From Cantharellus purpuraceus (Eukaryota > Basidiomycota > Agaricomycetes > Cantharellales > Hydnaceae): DNA of 64,000 nucleotides. Below are positions 30,345 to 40,498 of the stretch, piece after piece (the first letter of the stretch is position 1; each line of letters opens with the position of its first letter). The translations under genes and the position numbers were made by a program. The DNA is taken from the NCBI GenBank assembly GCA_025174535.1, contig JALBUN010000045.1:558001-622000 (forward strand), in the 5' to 3' direction. The notes under the pieces are model-generated. The model was not told the DNA's origin, did not search any database, and was given only the letters and a program-made list of their open reading frames with translations.

Positions 30345-33300
30345 TTGGAATTTCCAGAAGACAAGTTCTATAGTCACACTCGTCTGCCCTCCTCCTCTAA
30401 TCCTAACTCTCCTCTTTATCTAAACCCTTATCCAACACCAACTCGTATACAAACTCGTTTCGAATTGTATCGACCTCGTGACAAGTTGACCTCATTCAAG
30501 CTGAGCAACATGTCTACTTCAACAATTCGACAACAACAACAACTCGAGGACGACCCGTCTACTCCTTTGGCTGCTCAACCAGAGCGACCTATTGCCCCTA
30601 TCACTCCTGGCTTCTTGCACACTAGATCCCCACTCACTCCTGTGAATGATCTTGACCAGACATTTACTACGGATGAAGAGATTAGTGCTGCTGATGCCTC
30701 TTTTGCTGTGGAAGTTGATCAGACTAACCATGCACTTACCAATTGGACTTTTGATGGACCCCTGATCACAGGACCATTACAAAATGTCTTCGTAGTGCCT
30801 GGTAAGCCTTTGAAAAGCTTCAGTGCAGCAAGAGTACGGAGAGAGGTCAGACTTGATCCCCTACTCTCTTCCAGAAGAGATTCACTCCTTAGCATTGCAG
30901 AGATGAGCTTTAATCGTGCAGAAGCACCAGGTACTAGAGCTCTGAATCGTCTTGCTACTGGACTCTTCAGGAAAGAATTAGCGTTACTCAATGTGGTACT
31001 GCTCGGACATCCTGGACGAGTTAGTCAGCATGGTAGTACGGGGTATTATCTTGATCCATGGAAGTATAAGCAACTGTTAGACACTCTTAATCATATTGCA
31101 AATGAGAGAGAAAGTGTTCTGCAGCAGATGAAACTTCCTCCTCCTACTGTCCTTACATTGCCTTCGGAATGGCCTAGTGACTCCCTTTGGAGTTCCAAAG
31201 ACCTGGAAGTGCTTTGTGTTACACTACGTGAAGATGTAGAAAACTTTTTGGCATTTTATTGGGATGCTGTATCCAAGTACAAGGGTTCTTGGAAACCAGT
31301 AAAGGATGACTTTCTGTCTCCTGCTCTCCCAGACATTTCTGAGATGTCTTCTGACATTAATGGTTTCAAAATTCGCTTCGCTGCTGCCCAAGCTGCTTTG
31401 CAGAGAAAGGTTGCTGCGGATACTAGTTTTTATGAAGCTAAAGTCATTAATGCATCGGTGAATCCTGTCCTTGGACATGATCTTCCCACTCTTGCAGCTA
31501 TGCCTGTCAGGGATGCTCAGCAGTCAACTGTTGCCTATACTGTTAAGGAAGCTCCTTTGATTTCCAGATTGGATCAAGGAGAAAAATTTCCAGTTGATCA
31601 TGAACGGATTAGACAGAGACAGTCTGCGGTTTACAACCGTGGTCCCAGACCCTCTACTCTTTTCAATTCTCCTTACCATCAGGATCCTAGTAAACTTACG
31701 GGATCTGCAGGTTTGGAAGAAATGTTCTATACTCCTCCTCAAGTTCAGAGCAGGGGTACTTTAGGCATTCCAGAATCCATTAGGGTTCCTCACGGAACTT
31801 ATGGAGCTTCTGGAGGAGGTGCTCCACCTCCTGGAGGAGAACCTCCTGATGATGACGGATCATCTGGTCCCCCTCATACACCTAATCCATTTTTGCCTAG
31901 ACCATCATTGCCACATAGAAGTGGAAGGAGTAATCCTCCCCCTCTGGGTAGGCATGGAGGCTCAGGTCCTCCTGATGGAGGTGATGGTGGAGGTTACGGT
32001 CATAGTCCAGACTGGGGGGATCTTGATCAGAGAAATCCTAATCTCGGATTAGACGCTCCAGTGACTCAGAGCAAGCTGGAAGCTTACTTTGATAACAAGT
32101 TGCGTCAGGACTTAGTCCCTGAGTGGGATGGAAACCCTGACAGTTTGGCTCAATGGATATTGAAAGTAAATCATTTGGCTCAGCGATCTCCTATGGTCTT
32201 CAAGCAATTGGGACAAATTATCCCTTTGAGGTTGCGTAAAGGAGCTGAGAGATGGTTTTTCTCCTTACCATTGTCATATCGCCAAGAAGCAACTGAGGAC
32301 TGGAAGTCCATCAGAGAAGTCATTGGTTCATACTATATGAACAGAGCCTGGTTGGATAGGCAGAAAGCTAGAGCAACTCGTGCTACTTTCAGAGAGCCTG
32401 GCTTTACTAATGAGACTCCTAGTGAGTATTACGTTAGAAAGTCAGAGCTATTGAGACTGGTCAGCAAGCTGTCAGACTCAGAGCTTATATTGGAAATCAT
32501 GAATGGTGCTCCACCATATTGGCACACAGTCATTGATGCTCACAGGTGTTCATCTGCAGTGGAATTCCAAACTGCTATCAAGTATCACGAGGAATCATTG
32601 TCACATGCTCCTTTCTCTTCAGGAGACAACCTGGAAAGACGTATTAGAAATTTGGAAAATTCTTTGCATCAAACCAAACCTAGGTTTGACTCAAACAGAT
32701 CTTTTAGAGATGCTAGAGCTCATCTGGTTGGATGGTCATCCAAATTGAATCCTCCAAAATTCCCTCGGGATGATTCTAATGTGTCTAAAAATTCCACACC
32801 TGAATCCAAAGGAGCTAGACCTTGCAGGCATTGTGGCAGTAACAAGCATTGGGATAATGAGTGCAAACATGCCAGTTCAGCATCTCGCTCTGCCCATACA
32901 CGTTACACGGTTTCTAATGAAGAAGCTAATGCAGACCTTGCCTATGAGGATATGTACCTTGAATCACTTCATGAATCAGAAGTGGATTTAAGTTCAGACA
33001 ATGCTCATGTTAATAATGTTGCAACTGAGAATATCCCTGAAGAACCTTCATCGGATCAACAGGAATCTGCTCAGGATACAGAGGCACATTGTCAACTTGC
33101 TAAACCAGCCATGAGCTTGCTGGAAAGTATGTCCCGACTGGGGGGATCCATACCTAATAGAGAAAAATCTTCTGAGCCTTTGTCTCTGGAAAACTCTTTT
33201 TCTGAGACATTCACTCCTAAATCTCGTCAAGAGAGGAGAAGGTTAATGAAAGATTCCAAACATGTAGCTGCTTTCCTAAGGAATTCTAAGCTTACTAGTT

Positions 33301-36300
33301 GGGCTCCTAACTCCTTGATTAAACTCAAGCGTTTCATGTCCAGACCAGCAGGCTGTGCCTTCCTTGGATCTTCTGCAACCACTACTAATGTTTGGCTGGG
33401 AGAATATGGAAAGAATCAAACTACCCTTGTAGCTGATTCTGGTTCAGACATAACCCTTATCTCTCAGAAAGCTCTTTGCTCTATGGAGAATCCTCCTAAG
33501 ATCAAAACAGGTCAGAAAATTAACTTGATACAAGTTACTGGCACATCCAAAATTTCTGGATACGTTACGGTGCCCATTTACTTTGACTCTGACTCTGGAC
33601 CAGTTCAGATTGAAGTTGAAGCTTATGTGGTCAAAGGCATGACTACCCCTGTCATTCTTGGGAATGATTTTGCTGATCAGTACTCTATCTCACTTATAAG
33701 AGAAGGCTCAGATAGCTATCTTATGTTTGGTAATACTGGACGGAAAGCCAAGATTGAGAACTCAGTGAGCTCACCCTTATTGGATGAGAATGGTCACACC
33801 TTTAAAATAAGAGCCCTTCCTGACCTTGCATCTCTAACTGCAAAGTTCAAGGCTCATAGACGTATTAAGAAATCTCGGAAACGGATTAGAGCACGCATTT
33901 CGGATTCAAGTGTTAGGGCCTTACATCCCGTCACAATTCCTCCTGAAACTGCTTCTCTAATTCCTGCTTCTATCTATTTCCCTGGGAATAGTAATGAAGT
34001 TTATGTGGAAAAAGTGCTTCACTCCAATCATGGGCCTGAAGATTTCTATGGCATCTCAGATGCAATTGTATCTCGGAATAACCCGTGCCTACATGTTAGC
34101 AATTTTTCATCACAACCAGTTACTATACATCAAGGACAACTTCTGGGTCATGCTAGAAATCCTTCCAATTGGCTGGATCGGACTTCTAATTTGAACCAGA
34201 CTCAATTAGAGACTTGTCTCTCTCACGCCAGACTCATAAAAGCTCTTGCTCAACAGAACTTTGAGACTGGTGCGGTACCTACTGTTGCCTCTCTTGAATC
34301 AGATGGAGAGGTGGTACAAGGAGGACCTAAGGCTCAGGAAATTTCCCCTGAGGATGTTCCTGAAAACCAACTGTTGGATGAAATTGACTTCTCACCAGAG
34401 CTCAATGATGCCAATAGGAAGGCTCTCCAAGATACAGTTCTGGCACATAAAGACGCATTTGGTCTTGATGGCAGACTTGGCAATTATGATGCAAAAGTTG
34501 AAATCAATCTCAGGCCTGAGGCCAAAGAAATTTCACTACCTCCTTATAATGCCTCACCTGCCAAAAGGGAAGTCATTGACAAGCAAATGGATGCTTGGCT
34601 CAGTCTTGGAGTCATTGAACCATCCAAAAGTCCTTGGGGTTTTCCAGCACTTATAGCCTATCGTAATGGGAAACCAAGAATGTGTATAGACTATAGGAAA
34701 CTCAATGAGATTGCTGTCCCGGATGAATTTCCCTTGCCAAGACAAGATTCCATTTTGCAGGCACTCACTGGATCTCGTTGGTTATCCACCTTGGATGCAT
34801 TAGTGGGTTTCACACAGCTGCAAATGTCGGACAGTGCCAAAGAAAAAACTGCATTCAGAACTCATAGAGGACTGTATCAGTTCAAACGGATGCCCTTTGG
34901 GTATCGGAATGGACCTGCAGTCTTTCAAAGAGTGATGCAAGGTGTCCTAGCACCTTTTCTATGGGTGTTTGCCCTGGTCTATATTGATGATATTGTCATA
35001 TATTCCAAGACATTCAAAGAACACTTGGATCATCTAGACAAAGTGTTCGGAGCTATAGAAAAGTCTGGAATCACCTTATCTCCTGCTAAGTGCCATTTGG
35101 CCTACCAGTCATTGCTACTGTTAGGACAAAAGGTATCACGGTTAGGTCTATCAACTCACAAGGAGAAGATAGATGCTATACTGGAATTGGCAGAACCAAA
35201 GAATGTGCATGACCTACAAATCTTCCTCGGAATGGTGGTATACTTCTCCTCATATATACCATTCTATGCATGGATTGTAGCTCCCTTGTTTGAATTGCTC
35301 AAAAAGAATTCAACTTGGGAATGGGGCAATACTCAACAAGAAGCCTTTGATTTGGCTAAAAATGCCCTTGTCAGTGCGCCAGTCAGAGCGTATGCCATTC
35401 CTGGTCTCGGATATAGAGTCTACTCTGATGCATGTGATGTCGGAATCGCTGCTATACTTCAGCAGATTCAACCTCTCAAAATCAGAGATCTCAAAGGTAC
35501 CAAAGGGTATGAGAAACTCAAATCAGCTTATGACAAAGGATTACCTGTACCACAATTGGTGATTCCTGTGTTAAAAGATGAAACTCTCCCTAAGCCAGGT
35601 ACTTGGGATAAAGACTTTGAAAACACTACGGTTTCAGTAGAACGAGTCATTGCTTACTGGTCTCGTACCTTGAAACCAGCTGAAAGGAATTACTCTCCTA
35701 CAGAAAGGGAGGCGCTTGCATTACGAGACGGTCTTATCAAATTTCAACCCTACATTGAAGGGGAGAAAGTAGTAGCCATCACAGACCATGCAGCCCTCAT
35801 CTGGAGTCAGACCTACCAAAATGTTAATCGGCGGTTATTAACTTGGGGAACTGTATTTGCTGCATACCCTGAATTAAAAATCGTACACCGAGCAGGATGG
35901 GTTCACTCTAATGTAGATCCTATTTCCAGACTCAGAAGGAATGTTCCATATCAAGATGGGCCTTCTTCTGATGACTCCATTCCTACTATCCTGGACTCGG
36001 AACAGGATCCACTTGTGGATTTTTATTCTGATATCTCTCCTCACTTTGAAGCCAGAACTTTAATGTTAATGGCTGCATATGAAGAAGAGAACCAGAGAAT
36101 TCCACTGAACATGCATGCTTCTTCCATCCAAGTCAATACCAGCCTGGAAGAAGATTTCACCATTCCATACGTGACAGCCAAAGGCTATAATCTAGTCTCT
36201 AGCCTTGCTCAGGAAGAGATTCAGAAAATAGTTGATGCGTATGCCAAAGATCCTTACTTCAAAAGGGTCAGATCTGAATTACGACAGGAGTCTAATTGGA

Positions 36301-37808
36301 TCAGTCCGAAGCATCCACTCTTTTTTGAAAATGAGGATGGATTGCTTTACTTTGAAGATTGGAATGGCAATTACAGGCTATGTGTACCCAAGGCTGAGCA
36401 ATCTAATCTTCTAAGTGAAATTCATGATGAAATCACTGAAGGAGCTCATGCGGGTTATCATAAAACGTACAACAAACTGGCTTCTACCTTCTATTGGCCT
36501 AGAATGAGTAGAGATGTCAAGAAGTTTGTTGTAAGCTGTGATATTTGCCAGAAAGCCAAACCAAGGCGACACGCACCTATTGGACTGTTGCAGCCCATAC
36601 CTATTCCAGAAAATCCTTTTGAAGTTATCACCATGGACTTCATTATGGAATTACCCGAGAGCAATGGGTACGATTCCATCCTGGTGATAGTGGATAAACT
36701 TACAAAGTTTGGCATCTTTGTCCCTACTCAAAGCACTATTAATGAGGAGGGAACTGCTCGGATACTGTTTGAACATGTGCTATCCAAATATGGAATTCCC
36801 AAACAAATTATATCCGACAGAGATCCCAGATGGACCAGCACCTTCTGGAAAGAGATATGCAAGCAAATAAATACTAGAAGAGCTCTAACTACAGCCTATC
36901 ACCCTCAAGCAGATGGTCAAACTGAGGTGTTGAACCAGACGCTTGAAACCGCGCTACGTTCTTATGTAAGCCCGACGCGCGACAACTGGGCGGCTCTCCT
37001 CTCTCCATTTGCTCTATCCTACAATAACCTCCCACACTCCGCGACTGGATTCGCGCCGGCATTTCTACTGTATGGCTACCATCCACGCACTCCATCTTCC
37101 TACATTCATTCATCTACTCACGGCGTTCACCGGCCTTCCAGCCCGCTGGCCCCGCGACCAGTTGGATCGGTCGATCGCGTTGATTTAATCAAGTCCCCTG
37201 CCAATGAAGTTGAAAGTACGAAAGCTATGGACTTCCTAAGTGAATTAGCTACTTACCGATCTCAGGCTAGAGAAGCCCTGCAATTTGCGCAGGTTGCTCA
37301 GCAAAAGAATTTCAACACCGGTCGTCTGGCTCAAGAATTCGACGTTGGCGATCGCGTTCTCATCAATCCCCATTCCCTCAGTCTATTGCATGCTCAGAAA
37401 GGCCTAGGTAAGAAGCTCCAAATGAAATACGATGGCCCCTTTGATATCATACAAAAATTAGGGCCGGCTACCTATCACCTTCACATGCCTGCGTCATACG
37501 GGCTCCACCCTGTCCTTAACATCGCTCACCTCGAGCTCTACTCCTCCTCACCCCCTTCCTTCGGTTCACGACCTCTCAGATCTCTTGAACGCGCTGATTT
37601 CACGCAACTCCCAGAATTCGAGGTCGAGTCCATCATCGGTGAACGATGGCGAAAGGCCCGTAATGGCCGGCGTGTCCAGGAGCTCCTCACGCGTTTCATT
37701 GGATACGACTCATCATATGACGAGTGGCTCCCGCGAAAGAACCTTCGCAACGCTCCCGACCTCCTTCGCGATTGGGATCGACGCGATCGGGGTATCTCTC
37801 GCCACTAG
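30345..37808 (+). CDS. Gag-pol polyprotein of the family-B Ty3/gypsy element, 2487 residues
   Basis: One uninterrupted frame. A long Pro/Ser/Gly-rich N-terminus (about 1-560) precedes the capsid (SKLEAYFDNKLRQDLVPEWD.., near 575-760) and a CCHC knuckle CRHCGSNKHWDNEC (about 826-840). The protease is VADSGSDITLIS (about 1030) with VILGNDFADQYS. The reverse transcriptase includes KPRMCIDYRKLNE and LVYIDDIVIYS (about 1547). RNase H ends around YSPTEREALALRDGL. The integrase has HAGYHKTYNKL..CDICQKAK, then TMDFIMELPE, IISDRDPRW and QTEVLNQTLE for the D,D,E triad (about 2097-2195). The C-terminus FEVESIIGERW..DEWLPRKNLRNA is a chromodomain-like fold. MSTSTIRQQQQ at 30510 is an alternative start. 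Gag and pol share one frame, so ratio control must act after translation. CpG density jumps near 36940. Confidence 0.95.
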   Translation: MEFPEDKFYSHTRLPSSSNPNSPLYLNPYPTPTRIQTRFELYRPRDKLTSFKLSNMSTSTIRQQQQLEDDPSTPLAAQPERPIAPITPGFLHTRSPLTPVNDLDQTFTTDEEISAADASFAVEVDQTNHALTNWTFDGPLITGPLQNVFVVPGKPLKSFSAARVRREVRLDPLLSSRRDSLLSIAEMSFNRAEAPGTRALNRLATGLFRKELALLNVVLLGHPGRVSQHGSTGYYLDPWKYKQLLDTLNHIANERESVLQQMKLPPPTVLTLPSEWPSDSLWSSKDLEVLCVTLREDVENFLAFYWDAVSKYKGSWKPVKDDFLSPALPDISEMSSDINGFKIRFAAAQAALQRKVAADTSFYEAKVINASVNPVLGHDLPTLAAMPVRDAQQSTVAYTVKEAPLISRLDQGEKFPVDHERIRQRQSAVYNRGPRPSTLFNSPYHQDPSKLTGSAGLEEMFYTPPQVQSRGTLGIPESIRVPHGTYGASGGGAPPPGGEPPDDDGSSGPPHTPNPFLPRPSLPHRSGRSNPPPLGRHGGSGPPDGGDGGGYGHSPDWGDLDQRNPNLGLDAPVTQSKLEAYFDNKLRQDLVPEWDGNPDSLAQWILKVNHLAQRSPMVFKQLGQIIPLRLRKGAERWFFSLPLSYRQEATEDWKSIREVIGSYYMNRAWLDRQKARATRATFREPGFTNETPSEYYVRKSELLRLVSKLSDSELILEIMNGAPPYWHTVIDAHRCSSAVEFQTAIKYHEESLSHAPFSSGDNLERRIRNLENSLHQTKPRFDSNRSFRDARAHLVGWSSKLNPPKFPRDDSNVSKNSTPESKGARPCRHCGSNKHWDNECKHASSASRSAHTRYTVSNEEANADLAYEDMYLESLHESEVDLSSDNAHVNNVATENIPEEPSSDQQESAQDTEAHCQLAKPAMSLLESMSRLGGSIPNREKSSEPLSLENSFSETFTPKSRQERRRLMKDSKHVAAFLRNSKLTSWAPNSLIKLKRFMSRPAGCAFLGSSATTTNVWLGEYGKNQTTLVADSGSDITLISQKALCSMENPPKIKTGQKINLIQVTGTSKISGYVTVPIYFDSDSGPVQIEVEAYVVKGMTTPVILGNDFADQYSISLIREGSDSYLMFGNTGRKAKIENSVSSPLLDENGHTFKIRALPDLASLTAKFKAHRRIKKSRKRIRARISDSSVRALHPVTIPPETASLIPASIYFPGNSNEVYVEKVLHSNHGPEDFYGISDAIVSRNNPCLHVSNFSSQPVTIHQGQLLGHARNPSNWLDRTSNLNQTQLETCLSHARLIKALAQQNFETGAVPTVASLESDGEVVQGGPKAQEISPEDVPENQLLDEIDFSPELNDANRKALQDTVLAHKDAFGLDGRLGNYDAKVEINLRPEAKEISLPPYNASPAKREVIDKQMDAWLSLGVIEPSKSPWGFPALIAYRNGKPRMCIDYRKLNEIAVPDEFPLPRQDSILQALTGSRWLSTLDALVGFTQLQMSDSAKEKTAFRTHRGLYQFKRMPFGYRNGPAVFQRVMQGVLAPFLWVFALVYIDDIVIYSKTFKEHLDHLDKVFGAIEKSGITLSPAKCHLAYQSLLLLGQKVSRLGLSTHKEKIDAILELAEPKNVHDLQIFLGMVVYFSSYIPFYAWIVAPLFELLKKNSTWEWGNTQQEAFDLAKNALVSAPVRAYAIPGLGYRVYSDACDVGIAAILQQIQPLKIRDLKGTKGYEKLKSAYDKGLPVPQLVIPVLKDETLPKPGTWDKDFENTTVSVERVIAYWSRTLKPAERNYSPTEREALALRDGLIKFQPYIEGEKVVAITDHAALIWSQTYQNVNRRLLTWGTVFAAYPELKIVHRAGWVHSNVDPISRLRRNVPYQDGPSSDDSIPTILDSEQDPLVDFYSDISPHFEARTLMLMAAYEEENQRIPLNMHASSIQVNTSLEEDFTIPYVTAKGYNLVSSLAQEEIQKIVDAYAKDPYFKRVRSELRQESNWISPKHPLFFENEDGLLYFEDWNGNYRLCVPKAEQSNLLSEIHDEITEGAHAGYHKTYNKLASTFYWPRMSRDVKKFVVSCDICQKAKPRRHAPIGLLQPIPIPENPFEVITMDFIMELPESNGYDSILVIVDKLTKFGIFVPTQSTINEEGTARILFEHVLSKYGIPKQIISDRDPRWTSTFWKEICKQINTRRALTTAYHPQADGQTEVLNQTLETALRSYVSPTRDNWAALLSPFALSYNNLPHSATGFAPAFLLYGYHPRTPSSYIHSSTHGVHRPSSPLAPRPVGSVDRVDLIKSPANEVESTKAMDFLSELATYRSQAREALQFAQVAQQKNFNTGRLAQEFDVGDRVLINPHSLSLLHAQKGLGKKLQMKYDGPFDIIQKLGPATYHLHMPASYGLHPVLNIAHLELYSSSPPSFGSRPLRSLERADFTQLPEFEVESIIGERWRKARNGRRVQELLTRFIGYDSSYDEWLPRKNLRNAPDLLRDWDRRDRGISRH

Positions 37809-38005
37809 GGCTTCCTCTATCTATGACTCTCTTATCTCGGCCTTCTACCCTATTCCTTCCCCTTCCTAGCTATTCCAGATCCTTTCCCTACTGTTCTATA
37901 AACCCAATATCATGATGTCTTCATTTTACTCAATCCCAACCGCATCTAACTTTTGAAAAACCTCAGCAAATCTTTAATCTTTCCACCTATCTACTTCTTT
38001 CCACT

Positions 38006-39034
38006 ATGGCTAACTACCCTGATGTGTCTGTCATTGACTTCGTGATTCATAAAGAAAACGATACATATATACAAGGTGGAGTTCCTGTACCTAACTACGG
38101 ACTCCAATTCACTTCCAACTTCGACTTCTACCAACCCAATCGTTTTGACTTCATCTATCTTGAAGCACCGGCAAGTGAGTATGCCATACTACGCAATGAC
38201 CTTGCCAGCAGCTTCTGGGAGACGTTGAAGATGAAAACTCGATACATTCTCGCAGCTGCTCACAGATGGGACGGCGAGTCAGCCCTCGAACCTCTCCCTT
38301 CTGAGATTCCTCTTGGAAAGCTCCAGGAGATAGATATGATTCCCCCTCCTTTTCCAGCTCGTAACCAACTCTCATTCAACTTCTTCCTCCTCCCAGAGAA
38401 ACCCTCTGTCATACGTGAATGGATCCGTGCTTGGCAGAATCAGTCTCGCCAGCTCTCTGCATGGATCTGCAAATCCAAAATCAATAGTGCACGCCTCCCA
38501 GGCTGCTCCTGGAGGTGGCCAACTTCACCACTCTACTCCCATCCTTTGGATGACGTGTCAGAATTTGATGACGGAATCTCCCAAGCCACTGAGGTGAACT
38601 CCACTATATCCGAGTCCTCTCTCCCCTCTCTCCCAGTCGTTCATGCTTTCAGAGCCCATGCTGAACCTGATGGTCTCAAAAGACCCCGTGGGTCGTCCCC
38701 TTTCGAGGCCAATCGTGATGGTGACGATGCCAACAAGAAACAACTTGTGTTGTGGCAACCTTCAGCGACCCAACTTCGAGAGATGTACCTTTCCCTTTCA
38801 CGTGGATATGTTAGCTCATACTCTGCTCCCACGTCTTCTATCACCACTCCTCCCAACTCACCAGCTCCTCCTCCCTATCACAAAAACTCAACTCACTCCT
38901 ATGATCCTCGAGTTCCTAAACCTATATTGACTCGTCGGACTCGACTCACGACTCGTGTGTTCAAAAATCCTTATGCCACGGGTAACTCTGGAGGATATGA
39001 GAGGACAGAAGGGAGGAAAGATGTGCGTGACTAG
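38006..39034 (+). CDS. Extra 342-residue ORF between pol and the 3' LTR
   Basis: Uninterrupted from ATG 38006 (MANYPDVSVIDFVIHKENDT) to TAG. The first half looks globular, with Trp-rich patches (IREWIRAWQNQSRQLSAWIC, GCSWRWPTSPLYSHP). The second half is Ser/Pro rich and basic at the end (PILTRRTRLTTRVFKNPY). No signal peptide or membrane segment is visible, so it is not an obvious envelope protein. The ORF keeps CpG and an open frame in an element without other damage, so it is probably used. No family recognised. Ty3 elements normally have nothing but LTR here. Confidence 0.75.
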   Translation: MANYPDVSVIDFVIHKENDTYIQGGVPVPNYGLQFTSNFDFYQPNRFDFIYLEAPASEYAILRNDLASSFWETLKMKTRYILAAAHRWDGESALEPLPSEIPLGKLQEIDMIPPPFPARNQLSFNFFLLPEKPSVIREWIRAWQNQSRQLSAWICKSKINSARLPGCSWRWPTSPLYSHPLDDVSEFDDGISQATEVNSTISESSLPSLPVVHAFRAHAEPDGLKRPRGSSPFEANRDGDDANKKQLVLWQPSATQLREMYLSLSRGYVSSYSAPTSSITTPPNSPAPPPYHKNSTHSYDPRVPKPILTRRTRLTTRVFKNPYATGNSGGYERTEGRKDVRD

Positions 39035-39052
39035 GTCAGGGAAAGAATATTT

Positions 39053-39062
39053 GAAGGGGGGA
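39053..39062 (+). promoter_or_regulatory. Polypurine tract of the family-B element
   Basis: GAAGGGGGGA lies 4 bp before the 3' LTR, the usual plus-strand primer position. Confidence 0.7.
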
Positions 39063-39066
39063 TGAA

Positions 39067-40498
39067 TGTATGGGAATCACCTTTTCCCTATCAAATTCCA
39101 TTTATGCAGCACCAATGTGCTATTCTTTGCTTTTCCATTCCTAAATATCAGCATATATTTGATGCTTGTACCTGGAATGGACTTATTCAAATATTCTCTA
39201 TTTTTCCATATTTTTCTGGGAATATTCCATGCAGAACTCGGCCCAGAATCATTTATTTCTGCTGTGCTACAGTTGTGGACCCATAGGCGCCCACAAACCT
39301 TCGCGCAGCCGGCTCTCCCCTTTTGGACCAGGCATTTGGCCTCAATTCAAGCTCAGATGTCTCTGATCAATAAATATTCTGTAACTTAACAACCACAGCC
39401 TCTCAGGGCACTATTTTCCGTGGAGATCATCACATGACATGTGGCTATCCATGGCTGTCCAAACCAGTGCAGAAAACAGGGTGGACACCCTTCTTTTTGC
39501 CTGATCAGTGCCTAGCTCAGGGATCAGATCAGCTGATGGGTGATCAAATCAGGTGATTGCCTTGGAATATTCTACCCCTTTCCATAACATTCTAGCTGTT
39601 TCCTTCTATTATTAGATAGAACTTTCCAGAACCATTATTCAGCTCCTGATCAGTGTTAGTGCTGTGATCAGATCCTGTGATTGGCTTGGAATATTCTACC
39701 CCTTTCTTCCACCTTCCACAACCTTCCAGTAGCTTCCATCTATTAATAGGTAGAATATTCCAGAAGCATTAGTCAGCCCCTGTAAATACAATATATAAGG
39801 AGGCCATTCTGCCTCTGAAAGAATAACATATCATCATATTCTACCCATCTTCTGCACACCAGTGTGACTAGAGTGACATACAGTGTCATCCTCTATCTCA
39901 GTAACTGTTGATTACCAGTTCAAGGATCTTTTACAGTTGTGTAACTGTACTTGATTGCACTCGAAGTAGTGATATTCCTGCTTTGGGCGTGAGTGTAGTA
40001 TCTGCCTCACATGACTACAAATCTACAGGGTGAGATTGTCTGTCGATAGTCCTGCCATTAGTGCTCTTGTTTAAGTAACTAGTGTGTACTGCCTTTGCAG
40101 AGCATTAGAAGCTTGAACTCGTGTGAAGCAGTTGCTAGACTACTTCACACATCGCTGTTACCCGCTTCTGAGTGCCACTGGTTGGACGGTTGGATTCATC
40201 CACCTACTTCCTTTAGCCTCTAAGTGCATTCCCCTCTTTTTGGAATATCTGGACCCCTAAGCGTCCGTGAACTCTAGACTCTGGAAGTCTTATTCATTTC
40301 TTGCTGCTAAGAAACGTATTACCTTTCTGCGTATAGTCTGCATTGACCAATACAAAGGATTGTAACCAAAGTACAAACGTTAAATCGTTTCTGGAGTTGT
40401 GCTGCAGCAGGGTTTGATATTCTTCTCAGCTGTTCATTCACGGAATTGTGGTGATTTAGAGTTTGCCCTAACACCATAATTTTGCGGGTTCCAAAACA
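39067..40498 (+). mobile_element. 3' LTR of the full-length family-B element
   Basis: Same length (1432 bp) and, as far as compared by eye, same sequence as the 5' LTR. Followed by the target duplication GGAAT. Confidence 0.93.

Larger units (their letters stand above)
28780..40498 (+). mobile_element. Full-length young Ty3/gypsy element (family B), 11.7 kb
   Basis: Two 1432-bp LTRs (28780-30211 and 39067-40498) look identical in every stretch compared. The target duplication GGAAT (28775-28779, 40499-40503) is perfect. Between the LTRs are a tRNA-type primer site, one 2487-codon frame, a second ORF of 342 codons and a purine tract next to the 3' LTR. No stop or frameshift interrupts either ORF. 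The insertion splits the reverse transcriptase of the older family-A element. Intact ORFs and matching LTRs indicate recent, possibly current, activity. Confidence 0.95.
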
